Shown: positions 38,350-49,940, counted from the first letter of the stretch. The stretch: 64,000 nt of DNA from Telmatactis stephensoni (GCA_029948255.1 JALIZF010001816.1:434001-498000); one strand, 5' to 3'. Notes: generated by a model from the sequence alone, not told the origin. Program-made: numbers and translations.

Positions 38350-38870
38350 TAAATTCTAAATGAAAAATACATCGTCTAATAGGTACAAGAGACGTTTTGG
38401 CATCACATTTTCTTTTATTATGCATGTCCTTTACCTTGAAACATTTTTCTTCAGTTGTTGTCTTTCAAAGCATAAAAGTCCTTTTCGTTCACATTTTACA
38501 GACAACTCTTGTTTTCTAACTTTGGAGGGATTGTTAAGCAGTTCTACCGAAGGCATCTTTACGAAACGTGACATACATAATCTTCAATGACTCAGTTATA
38601 CGAGGAACTTTTTTGAAGGTACAAATCCATCAACAGAGTCTACCAGCCTTGAAAATGTTCGTTGAGTTTTTCGTCTTTCAAGCAGTTTTTGAAACGACAC
38701 AGGTTACGAAAAAAAATCCAAACGTACGATTTCTTTGCTCAAAAACGTTGAGTTTCATACAGATGAATGTCCGTGAAAATCTTCAAATTTTTATGAGGTT
38801 TTCAGAAATATACTTGGAAGTTTTTGGTGTAAAAACTGCGAGCAAACCTGCGAATTGAAATCTCCTTCTT
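38350..38870 (+). repeat. Dispersed repeat F, copy 2 (inside the hAT-like element)
   Basis: Diverged homologue of 31560-32140 over about 500 bp in the same orientation. It probably belongs to the body of the hAT-like element. Confidence 0.7.
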
Positions 38871-39295
38871 TTGCCGCCATGTTGAAGCTATGCCACGCCA
38901 CCGTGACGTCACATCGCAGACATCACTGTACCACGGTTTTCCTTGGAGACGCTCCCTCCCTCCTGAGCTTCAATAATCTGAATGCAGGTTGTGATTTGAA
39001 TTACTTGGGAAGCGTGTGTAAATTGATTGGAACAGCCATTTCCTGACAATATGATCAAATGCTGAACTAAGGTCAACAAAGAGGACAAATATTGGTAATT
39101 GCATTTGGTCAGATACTTGTTGTATCGCGATTCTCCTATCACTTTGATCTACAGCTGAGAGACGGCGTTATTTTCCGGTAATGCCGTCTCAAAATCAGCG
39201 CTCGTGATTGGCCCAAACATTGAGGACTGCATCGAAGTGGCTTTCTTCAAAATCACAAAAACCTACTGAAAATCAATTCAAAATTGAGCAACAAA

Positions 39296-40111
39296 TAGCC
39301 TGTGTACAGCCGTTTCCCACCCCTCCCCCCCTACGGGGAAAAACGGGGAGGGAACGTCTGTGAAACGGCGTTCTTAATCGTGTTCCAGGTCATAAATTTG
39401 CATATGTAATTAGTTATTTACATACAGAGAAAATGAAGATTTTCGAAGAAATAATGAATAATAGCGGGTTTACAACCCTTTATTTGAGTCTTTTAAATCT
39501 TTATAAACACTGAGTTAGTGACCAGAGCAGAGAGAAATGTAAGAGAAATAGTTTATTGTTTTGTTCAGTGCAAGACAAATGTCGGCAGACTCAGTTGTCG
39601 AGTCTAATCGACCCTGAACCTCGCTAAAAAAGTCCTAAGAATGTCATATAATCAAAGCAGCCAAATCATGTTTTCATGCACTTTTACTGCTGTGTACTTA
39701 CTGAATATTTTGATGACTATTTTTGCTCTAGATTTTGGTCCGATTCGAATGACATGCCTACAAAGCCGTCGGGTTTCACACAGACTTTGGCTTTTGATAG
39801 ATGTAATTAAGAACAAAATAGAAGCCTTTGACACCCAGGAGTGAAATTGCCATGTCCAGGAATGTTTTCCTTGATATATTTTCGATGTAAATAGAGAATT
39901 AAGCAGTAAAACGGTGTTTGCTTTAGTTCGTTGAAATGGGGGTTCGTTGAAATTCGATCGGCAAAACGATAACAACCAATCAGATTTGTCCTCAAAATCT
40001 TGAGAACCTCACGTGACCACGGAACACGATTAAGAACGCCGTTTCACAGACGTTCCCTCCCCGTTTTTCCCCGTAGGGGGGGAGGGGTGGGAAACGGCTG
40101 TACACAGGCTA
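39296..40111. mobile_element. 816-bp element, TAGCCTGTGTACAGCC termini, 9-bp TSD
   Basis: Inverted ends of about 85 bp start TAGCCTGTGTACAGCCG and end CGGCTGTACACAGGCTA. The 9-bp direct repeat AGCAACAAA lies at 39287-39295 and 40112-40120. No transposase is seen inside. A 9-bp duplication suggests a Mutator-like origin. Confidence 0.92.
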
Positions 40112-40120
40112 AGCAACAAA

Positions 40121-40943
40121 TATAAAACAATTTTTTAGATAATATCCGTGATAAAATGACCGAAAACAATGGTATATTTTGATAAAAAATAGCCGCTAAG
40201 TTGAATTACAGCTACACACGACTATTGCGAAAACTGTGTAAACTGAACTGGAATCTGTTGGTCTAAACTACCAGTATAGTAGATAAAATAACTACACAAT
40301 AAATCACGAAAAGAAGTAAAAAGAAATCATCCGAAGTAAAAAAAATCATGTCTGATAAGTAAAATCGGTAATTTCGTTTTCGTTTTTGGCTTCAATGGCT
40401 TCAAAGTCACGGCAAAAGTGAATTTTCAGCAAAGCAAAGAAATTGTCCTTTATGAAGACAAAAACAATATTGTTTAAACAAAGATGAAACAAATGACTTT
40501 GTAAATAGAATAAACAGAGAATACACAAGTGCGGACTACTTTTTTAATACCTTTCAATAACTTTTCAGCATCATTCCTTTAGGTTGAAGCTATATTTTGA
40601 CAAACTTTCACTTTCACATGTCGGTCAGCTCGATCGTTTTACGCCAGTTTTGAAGAAATAGAAAAACGAAATCTTCAAAAGCATCAAATGACCCGTACTT
40701 CTTTCATTTTGTGAGCTTTTGGACTTGTTTCTATAATTAAATCAGCTCTTTTAAGCGTGAGAAAGCTTCCCGCATCTGGCCGCCATTTCCTTTTTGGCTT
40801 TCTTCTTGCAATGAAAGAAAGAAGTTGCCATGGAAACTGTAATTCCTACAACTTTGCAGGTAAAGAGAATCTCGCGTTCAATCAATCAAAAACGATAACT
40901 TTTCTCTTTTTTCTTCGCAAAAAAATGTTAGAATCGCGATACA
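40121..40943. other. Intergenic, no gene seen
   Basis: AT-rich DNA; the open frame at 40757-41089 runs into the palindromic element that follows and is not supported. Confidence 0.4.
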
Positions 40944-41115
40944 AAACTAAACGCGATTTTGAGACGGCATTATCGGTTTATAATGACGGCGTTGGGAGAA
41001 AATACATTCAGGTATTGGCTCCGTCGCTGCGCGACTCCGCCAATACCGAATATATTTTCTCCCAACTAGCCGTCATTATAAACCGATAATGCCGTCTCAA
41101 AATCGCGTTTAGTTT
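40944..41115. mobile_element. Palindromic MITE (AACTAAACGCGATTTTGAGA ends)
   Basis: Arms of about 75 bp are almost perfect inverted copies. GAGACGGCATTATCGG-like blocks also occur near 39158-39196, suggesting a second, broken copy there. Confidence 0.88.
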
Positions 41116-41352
41116 ATAGTATTCTCTTTGTGATGTATATACCGTCAGCAGTACTGCGCCCTTTGTTCTGGCCCAATATCACGACCAGCAGCTAACCATA
41201 CATAAACTTACAAAATGTTTGGTAAAAAAAGGATGAACAAGTACGACTAACTAAAAGACTAACAAATGGCGGGAAAAACTCTCCCTCCGCAGGGGGGCAC
41301 AGGGTACCCATCACACTCCTCGCCTGGTACATAGTACCACTAACATATCACA
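41116..41352 (-). other. Possible BEL/Pao LTR remnant
   Basis: Read on the minus strand, a TGTGATATGTTAGTGG start lies 140 bp beyond the end of the pol frame, in the position expected for a 3' LTR. No matching 5' LTR is in the window, so this is only an inference. Confidence 0.25.
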
Positions 41353-41492
41353 ATTCCTAAAAATTTATAATAAATTGCCTAAGGTGGCAAATGTTCTTGT
41401 TCAACAGTGTCTCTTAAACAATATCTGTAAAACAATGTCTAAACAGTGTCTCTTTTCAAATCTCTTAAACAATGTCTAAACAGAGTCTCTTT

Positions 41493-43755
41493 TCAGACTT
41501 CAAGTTCCTTTTTCTCAAGGATCAGCACCACTTCCGTCACTGGTCTGAAGTAGCTTCTTCTGACACCATCTGTTGCAGTTAACAACTTTACTTTCCTTAC
41601 TTTTCCATCCGTACTTTGGATAGTCTGGGTGGTTCTAGCCAGTGGCCAACAATTTCGTGGGGCCTCTTTGTTGCGTAACAATACTAGGTCGCCTACTTTC
41701 AGGTTTGGTGACTCCCGATACCACTTCTTTCTTGTCTGCAACAATGGGAGGTACTCTTTCTTCCACTTTGACCAGAATTGATTGGCTAACTGTTGTACTC
41801 TACGCCATTGCTTCCCCGTAAGATCTGTGCTGTCGTAGTTACCAGCAGGGGCTTTCAGTGTTCGTGGCTTCATTGTCAAGATGGTGGAAGGCGTAAGAAC
41901 TTCTGGTGATGTGGGGTCACTGGAAACAGGTACGAGGGGTCGTCCGTTAACAGTAGCACTGACTTCTGCCATTAGGGTGGCCAAAACTTCATGGGTAAGA
42001 TTCTTCGTTGCTGAGGAGCTCAGAACAGAGTCAAGAACTCTTCTAACTACACCAATCATGCGCTCCCATACACCACCTGCATGCGATGCATGTGGTGGGT
42101 TAAAAACCCACTCACAGTTCTCTTGAGTTAAGTAGCTTTCTACTTCTTTGGTATCGATCTGTAGGACTTCTTTTTGAAATTCATTGTGTGCTCCAACAAA
42201 ATTGCTGCCACAGTCTGAGAGTATCTGCATTACTGGTCCTCGTAGAGCCAGGAACCTTCTCAAAGCATTGATGAAGCTTGAAGTATCCATTGATTCAACC
42301 ACTTCGATGTGGATGGCCCTGGTAGTAAAACAGGTGAAGATGACGGCCCATCGCTTGCTGTGAGCTAGTCCGCCTCTTGTACGACGTGCAACTACTTCCC
42401 ATGGTCCAAATACGTCGATACCAACATATGTGAATGGAGGTGATGGAACCAATCGTTCTTTAGGCAGGTTGGCCATCAGCTGCTGCTGTTGTGGACCTCG
42501 CAGTTTCTTACACTTGACGCATTTACTGATAATTCTGTTCACTAGTCGTCGAGCTCCAACGATCCAAAAGCCACTGCTTCTAATCACGCCAAGAGTGAAA
42601 TGGCGACCTTGATGCTGTACTTTGCTGTGAAGGTGCTTCACTAGTAGTTCTGTTGTATGGTGGGAACTTGGAAGAATAACAGGGTGACGTTCCTTGTTGG
42701 GGATTTCTGCTTGGTCCAGGCGACCGCCCACTTCCAGTAAACCATCTTCGTTGATCATAGGGTTGAGTTTGGCAAGAGGGCTGCCTGTTCTTTGGTAGTG
42801 CCTTGCCATTTCGTAGGCATTTCAACTCCTCGCCGTAAGCATCGTGTTGTATGTTCTTCATAATTATCATCTCTGCTCTTTTCGCTGCTTCTCTTTTTGT
42901 GATGTCTCCATTCATCTTGGCACCAGGTTCTTTGTGATTGAGCCTTGCAATAACTACAAGCTTTGATATCACACGTACCAATGATGGCCACTCTGAGAAT
43001 CTTGAGAATCTGTCCGTGCCAAGGCACTCTTGTTCTTGTACAGCTGTAGCTAGTGTCTTTACATCAGGTCGAACTTCAGGATCATCCTGCATGTGTAACT
43101 TCTGGTGTTGTCAAGTCTTCCTGTTCAAAGACAGCTAACGGGTCTTGCTTGTACAGGAATTTAGGGCCATGATGCCATGAAGTGTTAGGGAGACTGCTTG
43201 CATCCACTGATCTTGTGGCTACATCAGCTGGGTTGAGGTCTGTAGGCACGTACTGCCATTGTTGGGGGCCTGAAGCCTTTCTAATCTGCTCGATTCGGTT
43301 ACTTACATACACATAGAATCGACGTGTTTCATTTTTGATGTAGCCGAGAACGACTCGACTGTCTGTGTAGTAAGTGATGCTGTCTGGATGTACTTCCATT
43401 TCATCTGTGGTGAACATAGTTAGCTCTGTTGCCAATACTGATGCACACAACTCAAGGCGAGGAATTGTCGTTGCTCTCACTGGAGCTAGTTTTGCCTTAC
43501 CCAGGATGAATGATACGTCTATCTGACCATCAGGCCACACCACCCTTAGATATGAGACAGCTGCAATTGCTTCACTAGATGCATCGTCAAAGGTGTGAAT
43601 CTCTTTTCGCACTGCTGAGTTTAAAGCCTTTGTTGAGTAAGGCCGTGGTACCTTGAGGTCTGTCAGGGCTTCAAAAGACGTGTGCCACTCCTCCCAGGCC
43701 TTCTTGTGTTCTTCTGGGAGTGGGTCATCCCACTGTTGGTAATACTGTTGGTATT
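41493..43755 (-). pseudogene. BEL/Pao retrotransposon pol remnant (RNase H and integrase)
   Basis: Minus-strand frames in order: 43755-43082 covers the end of the RT region (PLPEEHKKAWEEW), then RNase H with HTFDDASSEA, YYTDSRVVLGYI and PADVATRSV; 43092-42750 links; 42809-41493 is the integrase, with zinc finger HLHSKVQHQG...CVKCKK and the DDE residues in GIDVFGPW, LSDCGSNFVGA and GGVWERMIG. Frameshifts near 43085 and 42795 break the polyprotein. The gag, protease and most RT are missing; a Penelope fragment abuts the 5' side. The domain order is typical of the BEL/Pao family. Confidence 0.9.
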
Positions 43756-43990
43756 AGCGTGTTCTGCCAGGGCTGATTGGTCACTCTTATCCAAGCGTAC
43801 TTTTGCCATGTGCTCTTTCTTCCTTGTAGCTAAGGCTCTTCCAGTCTCACCGATGTAAACAGAGGTGCAATCTTGGCATGGTATTTGGTAGACAACACCT
43901 GTTTTGTTGTTAAGCGGAATTCTATCTTTTGGTTTTGATAATAGTTGCTTGAGTGTTGTTGCAACAGAGACAATGGGAGAATAATTCCCG
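43756..43990 (-). pseudogene. Penelope-like element GIY-YIG endonuclease fragment
   Basis: The minus strand encodes GVVYQIPCQDCTSVYIGETG followed by RALATRKKEH, a clear GIY-YIG signature with the CxxC linker typical of Penelope-like elements. The N-terminal RT is absent and the fragment abuts the BEL/Pao remnant at about 43755. Confidence 0.85.
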
Positions 43991-44280
43991 ATAACTATAA
44001 GGCCCTATTGAAATCAATTCACAATTAATTAATTATCTCTTATTATTATTACTATTCATTTATTTATATTTTTAGATACATCACTTATATAGATAGATAG
44101 ATAGATAGATTGATAATTAAGATATTGTAATTCAGTGCCTAGGTTTTATTTGAATCAGTTTTCCTTTTTTTGTTTGTTTGTTTGTTTGTTTTTGTTTTTG
44201 TTTCAGTTCCTTTTTGTTGTTGTTGTTGTTGTTGTAATTTCTACAGTTATTTAAGTTCTTTTCCAATAGGCTTGTTGCTC
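43991..44280. other. AT-rich and simple-repeat DNA
   Basis: TAGA units at 44091-44111, TTTG units near 44165-44200 and GTT units near 44215-44235. There is no gene. Confidence 0.7.
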
Positions 44281-44480
44281 GTGCACTTAGACCGCTCGAG
44301 CATTTACCGTTAATTCTGTTGTTTTGTAACATACAAATATCTCGCGCAAGTAACATCATTCCATCATTGCCCTGAAGATGGACAATTTGTCCGAAAGCTT
44401 GGCATAAAATTAAAGAAAAACGTAGATGAACTTCTTTATTCCTGATAATGAGTCCTACGTACAAACACACCATTGAAATC
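44281..44480 (+). repeat. Penelope-type tail with hammerhead-like string
   Basis: CTGAAGA at 44372-44378, an extra T, a stem GGACAA/TTGTCC and then GAAAG at 44393-44397. The layout is the same as at 38146-38172, including the extra T. It lies on the opposite strand to the GIY-YIG fragment, so it comes from another insertion. Confidence 0.4.
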
Positions 44481-45894
44481 GATAATAGTTGTGAATAACA
44501 ATGGTTTACCTCGAAAACATACCCAGCTGAACCCTAATTCATATCATGTTGCCATTATGTTTCTCACATCAGTTGTACAAACACAAGTAAATCCGCCTAA
44601 TCTCGCAACTGCTCTTAACCAGTTGTAACGACCAGTTGTCGTGCGGTGAGTGCAGTTGTCATAATTTTAAGTGATATCCGGTGACCATTAATTCCGATCA
44701 TTCCAAAGATATTTCGATGACGTCACGAATCATCGTTCACTCTATCTACGTACGTGCCTACCAAGAAGCGAGTTCAGAGCTGGTATATAAACACGCCGCG
44801 CATGTGCAAGATTAGTGTCGCTGCTCGCTTCGCTCGCAGCAAAAACGTTGACGGTAGGAAATCTGACATCTGATCATGAGACGGAGTAACTAGCTGCAAC
44901 TAGCTGCAATTAAATTTTGATATGTGCTAAGCCAAATGATGTCGTTTGTTCGACCACTGGAAATATTAGTTATGAATTTTGATTTAAGAATTGTGCTTTT
45001 TTCGGCATATTTTATTCAGTAACACAAAAGCCCAAAAAATTAAGTTCGGGCTTAGTTTGAGATCAACGTTTTTGGAAAATGTATATACATAATTAGACCT
45101 ATATCAATCAAGCGTGACATTATAAATTATTTGATTTGATCATTATCAGATTCGTCACATCGATATCAGTAAAACTGCAAAGTTTCGGGGAGATTGCTCC
45201 TAAACGGACGACAAAGATATGCATTTTTAAAATTTAGCATTTTTACTAAAGAAATGTACGGTGGACATGCATCACATGCCCGGTGAGCCTCGTGATCATA
45301 AATACCAAAAATATTTAGCTTCAAAAATACACGACTTCGTCCTTTTTAAGGCAATCTTTACGCAACTGTTGTTACGAGAGGGACATCGTAAGGAATCGCC
45401 TGCTCTGCTAACTCGTTTATTAAACTTTGAACAAAAGCTATTTACAAGCTAAGCAAGGGTTGGTACTACAAGGCGGGATAGAGCCAGGCCCGACCAGAAA
45501 GACTGTCAGAAGGAGTTCCTTACTCGACCACTTTCCTTACTTAGGCCTGTACTTTCCAATTAACACTGAGTCGTACCCCGAACTTGCCTCGCTAGTTTGT
45601 ACAAAGCCTTAGTTAATGTGCGAGGGTAACGGCAAATATCGACAGTCCTTAAATAACAACTAAACTAGATCTAATTTCCTGTTTACATCACGTTTGGAGC
45701 GAAAGTGAAACCCTATGTTGGTCTATTTGGGTTATAGTGAAAGAGCATGTGTCACACAGGAACTGAAAGCAAATCCTATGATCAAAACAGTCAAGGTTAC
45801 AACACTAAAAATGCTTAACTAGTAAATTACTCAAAAATACATTGAGGTTAATAAAAACATAATTACTGGAAATCTGTAGCGTAACACTGTGTAA
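44481..45894. other. Intergenic, no gene seen
   Basis: Short frames at 45261-45612 show no family features. Parts near 44840-44980 are diverged copies of 29640-29800. Confidence 0.4.
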
Positions 45895-46075
45895 TTCAAG
45901 TCTCTAGCGTACCACAGTTATGAGTGAGTGACATGAGAACTGAAGTGAAACTCAATCCAATGTACGTTAAGGGAAGGGTGGGTAAACTAAAGGAAGGTGA
46001 GGTAAAGGACGTTAAATAGAAGAGCGCACTGAAAAACATATGGTATCATAAGCGTTATAGTAGACCCTTACTAGT
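45895..46075 (-). repeat. Dispersed repeat E, copy 3
   Basis: GACATGAGAACTGAAGTGAA and GGACGTTAAATAGAAGAGCG match the inverted right end of 29250-29480 and the inverted left end of 26095-26336, so the full repeat is a longer unit of which each copy keeps a part. Confidence 0.7.
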
Positions 46076-46801
46076 TAAAGTTTAACAAAAGTAAAACAAA
46101 ACATGGCTAAACATTATTGTGATTGCTTGAGTATGACTTTGTTTTGAATCTATGAATTTGACTACTTTGTTGCAGTTTCTGAACTAACTTGCCTTTACCC
46201 TCTCCTTCCCCTCCCCCACTTAATAAGATCGAGTTTGACTCTTGACTGACCCTGATTGTGCAGGCTGTAACTTGCTTTGACCGCCTTGACTGATGCTTGC
46301 TGAAGTGTTGGTGTTGCGAATGAAATTCAAGACCATTTAAGGTAAGACATATTTCTCAAGTTTTATATCTCATATCTCTTTTCATAATAATCGCTGATAA
46401 CATTCTATTGGACTGTATTACTGAATAAAATTAAAGCCGGTGAATTATGTTAAAGTGTGCATGTATTATGCCACAGGGAATTTGAAGGAAAGATACATTA
46501 TTACACGAGATTTTATGACATTGAATAATTCCTGTAAATATTGATCGATGAATTTAATTGTGCTGAAGCCATTCAAAATCTTTATCTAAAAATAATTCTT
46601 ACCGCTTCGAAGCGGTATAGATCTAAAAATCTTTGGCTTTATCAATCAGTTTGAGTCAAGTTTGTCTGTGTACCTTTCAACCGTGAAAAGATCTAAATTT
46701 ACGTAAGTCAGAACCACCATGGTTCAGCAACTCCTGAGTGATTCTAAATCTCGTAAAGGTTGAGAATAAATGGTCAAAATAGACTCTCCTCTATACGTAT
46801 T
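46076..46801. other. Intergenic, no gene seen
   Basis: No supported ORF. The last part precedes a tRNA-like gene. Confidence 0.4.
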
Positions 46802-46875
46802 CACTTCATAGCTCAGTTGGTTAGAGCGCAGGACTGTAGTTCCTGAGGCCGTCGGTTTGAATCCGGCTGAAGGGA
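46802..46875 (+). tRNA. tRNA-Tyr (GTA)-like gene, intronless
   Basis: 74 nt with acceptor CACTTCA/TGAAGGG (one mismatch), A box TAGCTCAGTTGG, anticodon loop CTGTAGT on an AGGA/TCCT stem (anticodon GTA) and B box GGTTTGAATCC. C1-G72 and A73 agree with eukaryotic tyrosine identity. A TTTT run follows at about 46881. There is no intron, although animal tRNA-Tyr genes normally have one. The A-G mismatch in the acceptor leaves some doubt about function. Confidence 0.75.
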
Positions 46876-46960
46876 ACATCTTTTCAAAATTATAAAATAA
46901 GAAATGAAAATCACACAGCTGCAACTTCTTTCGTGATTGGTTGTCTACTCAGAAATAACT

Positions 46961-47920
46961 TAGCCTGCGTGGCGGCTCTAGGGGATTGGGGAGGAGGAGA
47001 GGGGATGGGGAGGGGGGAGGGGGAGGGGAGGAGAAAGAGGAGAAAGGGAGAGCCTGCACTCAACCCCCAGGTTTTCGTGTCAGTGCGGCCTCCAGAGGCC
47101 GCGCGTTCCAATTGGTCGAAATGAGGAATTGATTGACAAGGCAAAATCAAGCTTAAAGTTTTGTCGCCTCTTTGCCGCCATTTATAGTTGATTGTAACAA
47201 GAACAAGCAGTTGAAGATTTGCTTGCAGGAGGGTTTGTAGAGATTCTTCGACAGTATTCTGCGAAGATTGTTGTCGACACAATCCAACGTTTAATAATTT
47301 GATTTTCTGTTTTGACCTTCGTCAGTTGACAACATAAATAGATCTTATTACCAACGGTCATTGCCGATTGTGGTGGCAAGGAAAAGACAAATTTTTACAA
47401 ACTTAAATAAGACATAATGTCTACTGTGGCATTCAGTTCAAAAAGAAAAAAGGCTATGTAAAATATCAAAATTTACTGGCTTTTAAAAGTATGATTCTAA
47501 GGTAGTCTTTTCTACGAAGACAAGCATTATATAAATAATCTGACAGATATCTGTCAACTAGCGTGCCTGGATTAGTTGTGTGATTTCCTGTGCTTGAAAG
47601 CATGTATTTTTGGCCTTTTTTGTCGTGTAAACAGTAGAATATTTAAACCAGCTTAAGTTTTCCTTCTTGTGGTGATTCCACTGTATTTCCGTAGTTTCTA
47701 AGCTAAACTTTTGTTAGTTGAATATCACATGAAATAGTTTCCGGTAAGGGCCGGTAAGATTTGATTGGCTGAGTTATTTGATATGTTGAAGTGGGTGGTA
47801 CACGAAAACCTGGGGGTTGAGTGCAGGCTCTCCCTTTCTCCTCTTTCTCCTCCCCTCCCCCTCCCACCTCCCCTTCCCTTTTCCCTCCTCCCCAATCCCC
47901 TAGAGCCGCCACGCAGGCTA
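46961..47920. mobile_element. 960-bp element, TAGCCTGCGTGGCGGC termini, 9-bp TSD
   Basis: Inverted ends of about 120 bp start TAGCCTGCGTGGCGGCTC and end GAGCCGCCACGCAGGCTA, with purine-rich subterminal tracts. The 9-bp direct repeat GAAATAACT lies at 46952-46960 and 47921-47929. The opening TAGCCTG matches the 816-bp element at 39296, so the two are probably related families. Confidence 0.92.
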
Positions 47921-47929
47921 GAAATAACT

Positions 47930-48487
47930 GCGCGTAAAATATATTTCTAGGTGTTCTAAAACAACTTTTGGAGAATCGAATTACAGTTGTTCTAAAACTA
48001 GCGATGATCTAAACATCTTCAGTAAACATAGGTTCATGTCTCAACTTGTTTAGAGTACGAGTTGGTGAACCATCGGATGAGTGCTTCTGTCGCTAAACTG
48101 TTTTGAAAACTTCACTAATAAGTGAATTTTCGGTCTCGTTCCATAAACTATAAGTGACTCAGTTGACAAGAAGATAAAACGTAATTCTGTCTGTATAAAC
48201 TCAACAGTGATTTCTTCTTATTGACGACGATAAAGTAGAGTTGAATAATTGGGTGACTGCTTCTGTCGCTATACTATATATATATCGTATGGGGGCCCCG
48301 TCAAATCGATCTCCTCTGATTACACAAGGGAGGGGAGGGAAGTGCCCGGGTAGCCCGGGCAGTCGGTGTTCCCCGTACCTCATCGTACCTCGTTCCGTTC
48401 GACTAAAAATAGACGTGACCTCATCGAACCACTGTACCACATACCATACCACCCAGTGGGGGTTAGCCCGGCTCCGCTCGGGGATGA
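47930..48487. other. Intergenic, no gene seen
   Basis: Open frames overlapping 48201-48638 cross a GC-rich stretch and the poly-G run and are not supported. Confidence 0.4.
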
Positions 48488-48514
48488 GGGGGGGGGGGGG
48501 GGGGGGGGGGGGGG
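48488..48514 (+). repeat. Poly-G run (27 G)
   Basis: An uninterrupted G tract. Its length is likely to be unreliable in sequencing. Confidence 0.95.
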
Positions 48515-49507
48515 CTAGCGGTTGTAGAAACGGTGTTTGTCTACTACTAAGGGACAAAACAACAAAACAAAACAAAAACCCTTGATATAAAATGCTTTTT
48601 ACAGAGCGAAGAAAAACAGTAACAGACATGAAATGCAATAAATATACGATTTATAAGTAATACCATGGCACTAAGGGATATTAGTGATTAAATGTCCCGA
48701 ACTTTTACGAAATCTCCCGAAGATATATCGATGAGGTGATCCGGCACCATTCCCGAAAAAAAACACCGAAGAAATTAACGAAAATGTAGTTGACGCTTTC
48801 CTTAACAAAAAGTTGAATATATTACAAACTACGTTGAACCAGTGTTTAACGCAGTGTATTCAAAGGTATTTTCAAAGTGGAATTACGCAGCACATAAGCG
48901 CTAGACTTCTGGGCCTAGTTTAGTAGGTTTTAAGGAAGATATTGCAGCTATTTGTACGTACTTTTATCCTTTTTATGCAAATCAAACAGGATGCAAAACC
49001 AGAGGACAGTCCCCATTCCTTGTGGGACAAGCAAAAGAAGACAGTCGTAGTCCATGAGAACTAGCAAGTGAAAGATAATCCCCAGTCCAAGGGGAATACG
49101 TAGGTAAGTAGGTGGTACGCACATGAACGATGGCCTGACGTTTGCGGGGATAAGAAGCTAGAAAGTTGACTCAAGGGCATGGAATTTACAGACAGAGAGA
49201 CTCATGATCACTTGTTTTAAACATTTAATTTTTTTAGTTAATATGTATATATAGTAAGACTGAGGGTACAATAAAAGTGTGTTGTTGTTAGGACATTTAA
49301 ACCGGGTAATCTCTTGCCTACGGCTTACTATACACAAACCCTTATTTTAACCAACACACCGGCACTATTCATGATAAGGGTATGGAGTTCCCGTTGTAAA
49401 TATCATGTACTGCCATCTGGCCTAACTACAGGACCCAAAGTAATAGGCGTAAAATGTAGTTGTGTTCCCGTTCTCCAATGAATCAACTGGTGCAAGTGCA
49501 AGTTTGT
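48515..49507. other. Intergenic DNA left of the palindrome
   Basis: No supported ORF. An AATAAA-containing stretch near 49270 and TATA-rich DNA near 49245-49256 could belong to an old LTR, but no second copy is in the window. Confidence 0.35.
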
Positions 49508-49539
49508 AAGTAGTATATAAGGGATGGAATTAACCTTAT

Positions 49540-49940
49540 GGAAGGTTAGAGGAGTGAGGAGGGGAGGAGGAGTATAGAAAGAGGAGGGGGGAGGAGGAGG
49601 GAGGAGTATAGAAAGAGGAGGGAGGAGGGAGGAGGAGAGGAGGAGGAGAGGGAGGAGGAGGAGTAGGAAGGAGGAGGAGGAGGAGAGGAGGAGGAGGGGA
49701 GGAGGAGGAGGAGGAGGAGAGGAGGAGGAGGAGAGGAGAGGGGAGGTGGAGGAAGGGGAGAGGTAGGAGTACAGTTAGAGGAGGGGGGAGGAGGACGAGG
49801 AGTATAGTTAGAGGAGGGGGGAGGAGGGGGAGAGTATAGTTAGAGGAGGGGGGAGGAGGAGGGAGGAGTATAGAAAGAGGAGGGGGGATGAGGAGAGAGG
49901 AGGAGAGAGAAGGGAAGGGACGAGGAGGGGAGAGGAGAAG
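49540..49940 (+). repeat. GA-rich minisatellite, left arm
   Basis: Units of GAGGAGG with GAGTATAGAAAGAGGAGG and GAGTATAGTTAGAGGAGG variants. Confidence 0.9.

Larger units (their letters stand above)
36084..38965. mobile_element. hAT-like 2.9-kb element inserted in the LINE (8-bp TSD)
   Basis: The element begins CAGGAGGGAGG and ends CCTCCCTCCTG, with inverted ends of about 80 bp including TACAGTGATGTCTGCGATGT. It is flanked by the 8-bp direct repeat AGCTTCAA (36076-36083, 38966-38973). The 8-bp duplication and CAG terminus suggest hAT; no transposase is recognised inside. It contains the Penelope fold-back (37380-38216) and repeat F (38350-38870). Confidence 0.85.
35030..39145 (-). pseudogene. 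Decayed non-LTR retrotransposon (LINE) reverse transcriptase, split by an insertion
   Basis: Minus-strand pieces at 39145-38974 and 36083-35030 together read as a LINE reverse transcriptase. The upstream piece carries palm motif A (LFVDLSSAFDH). The downstream piece carries SSGVRQGGPES, then GYADDLVLF (motif C) and the thumb-like RLTYSAQTWNLS. A one-base deletion near 35985 breaks the frame after GGPESPF, and further breaks follow. The 2.9-kb element at 36084-38965 interrupts it; across that point the frame is continuous if one copy of the 8-bp duplication is counted. The endonuclease domain is not seen. The clade is not determined. Confidence 0.88.

Noticed and set aside
40757..41089. 110-codon ORF
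   Set aside because: Its second half lies in a palindromic MITE and no family features are seen.
48201..48638. Overlapping ORFs of 145 and 114 codons
   Set aside because: Both cross a 27-base poly-G run and GC-rich DNA, giving poly-Pro or poly-Gly; not credible genes.
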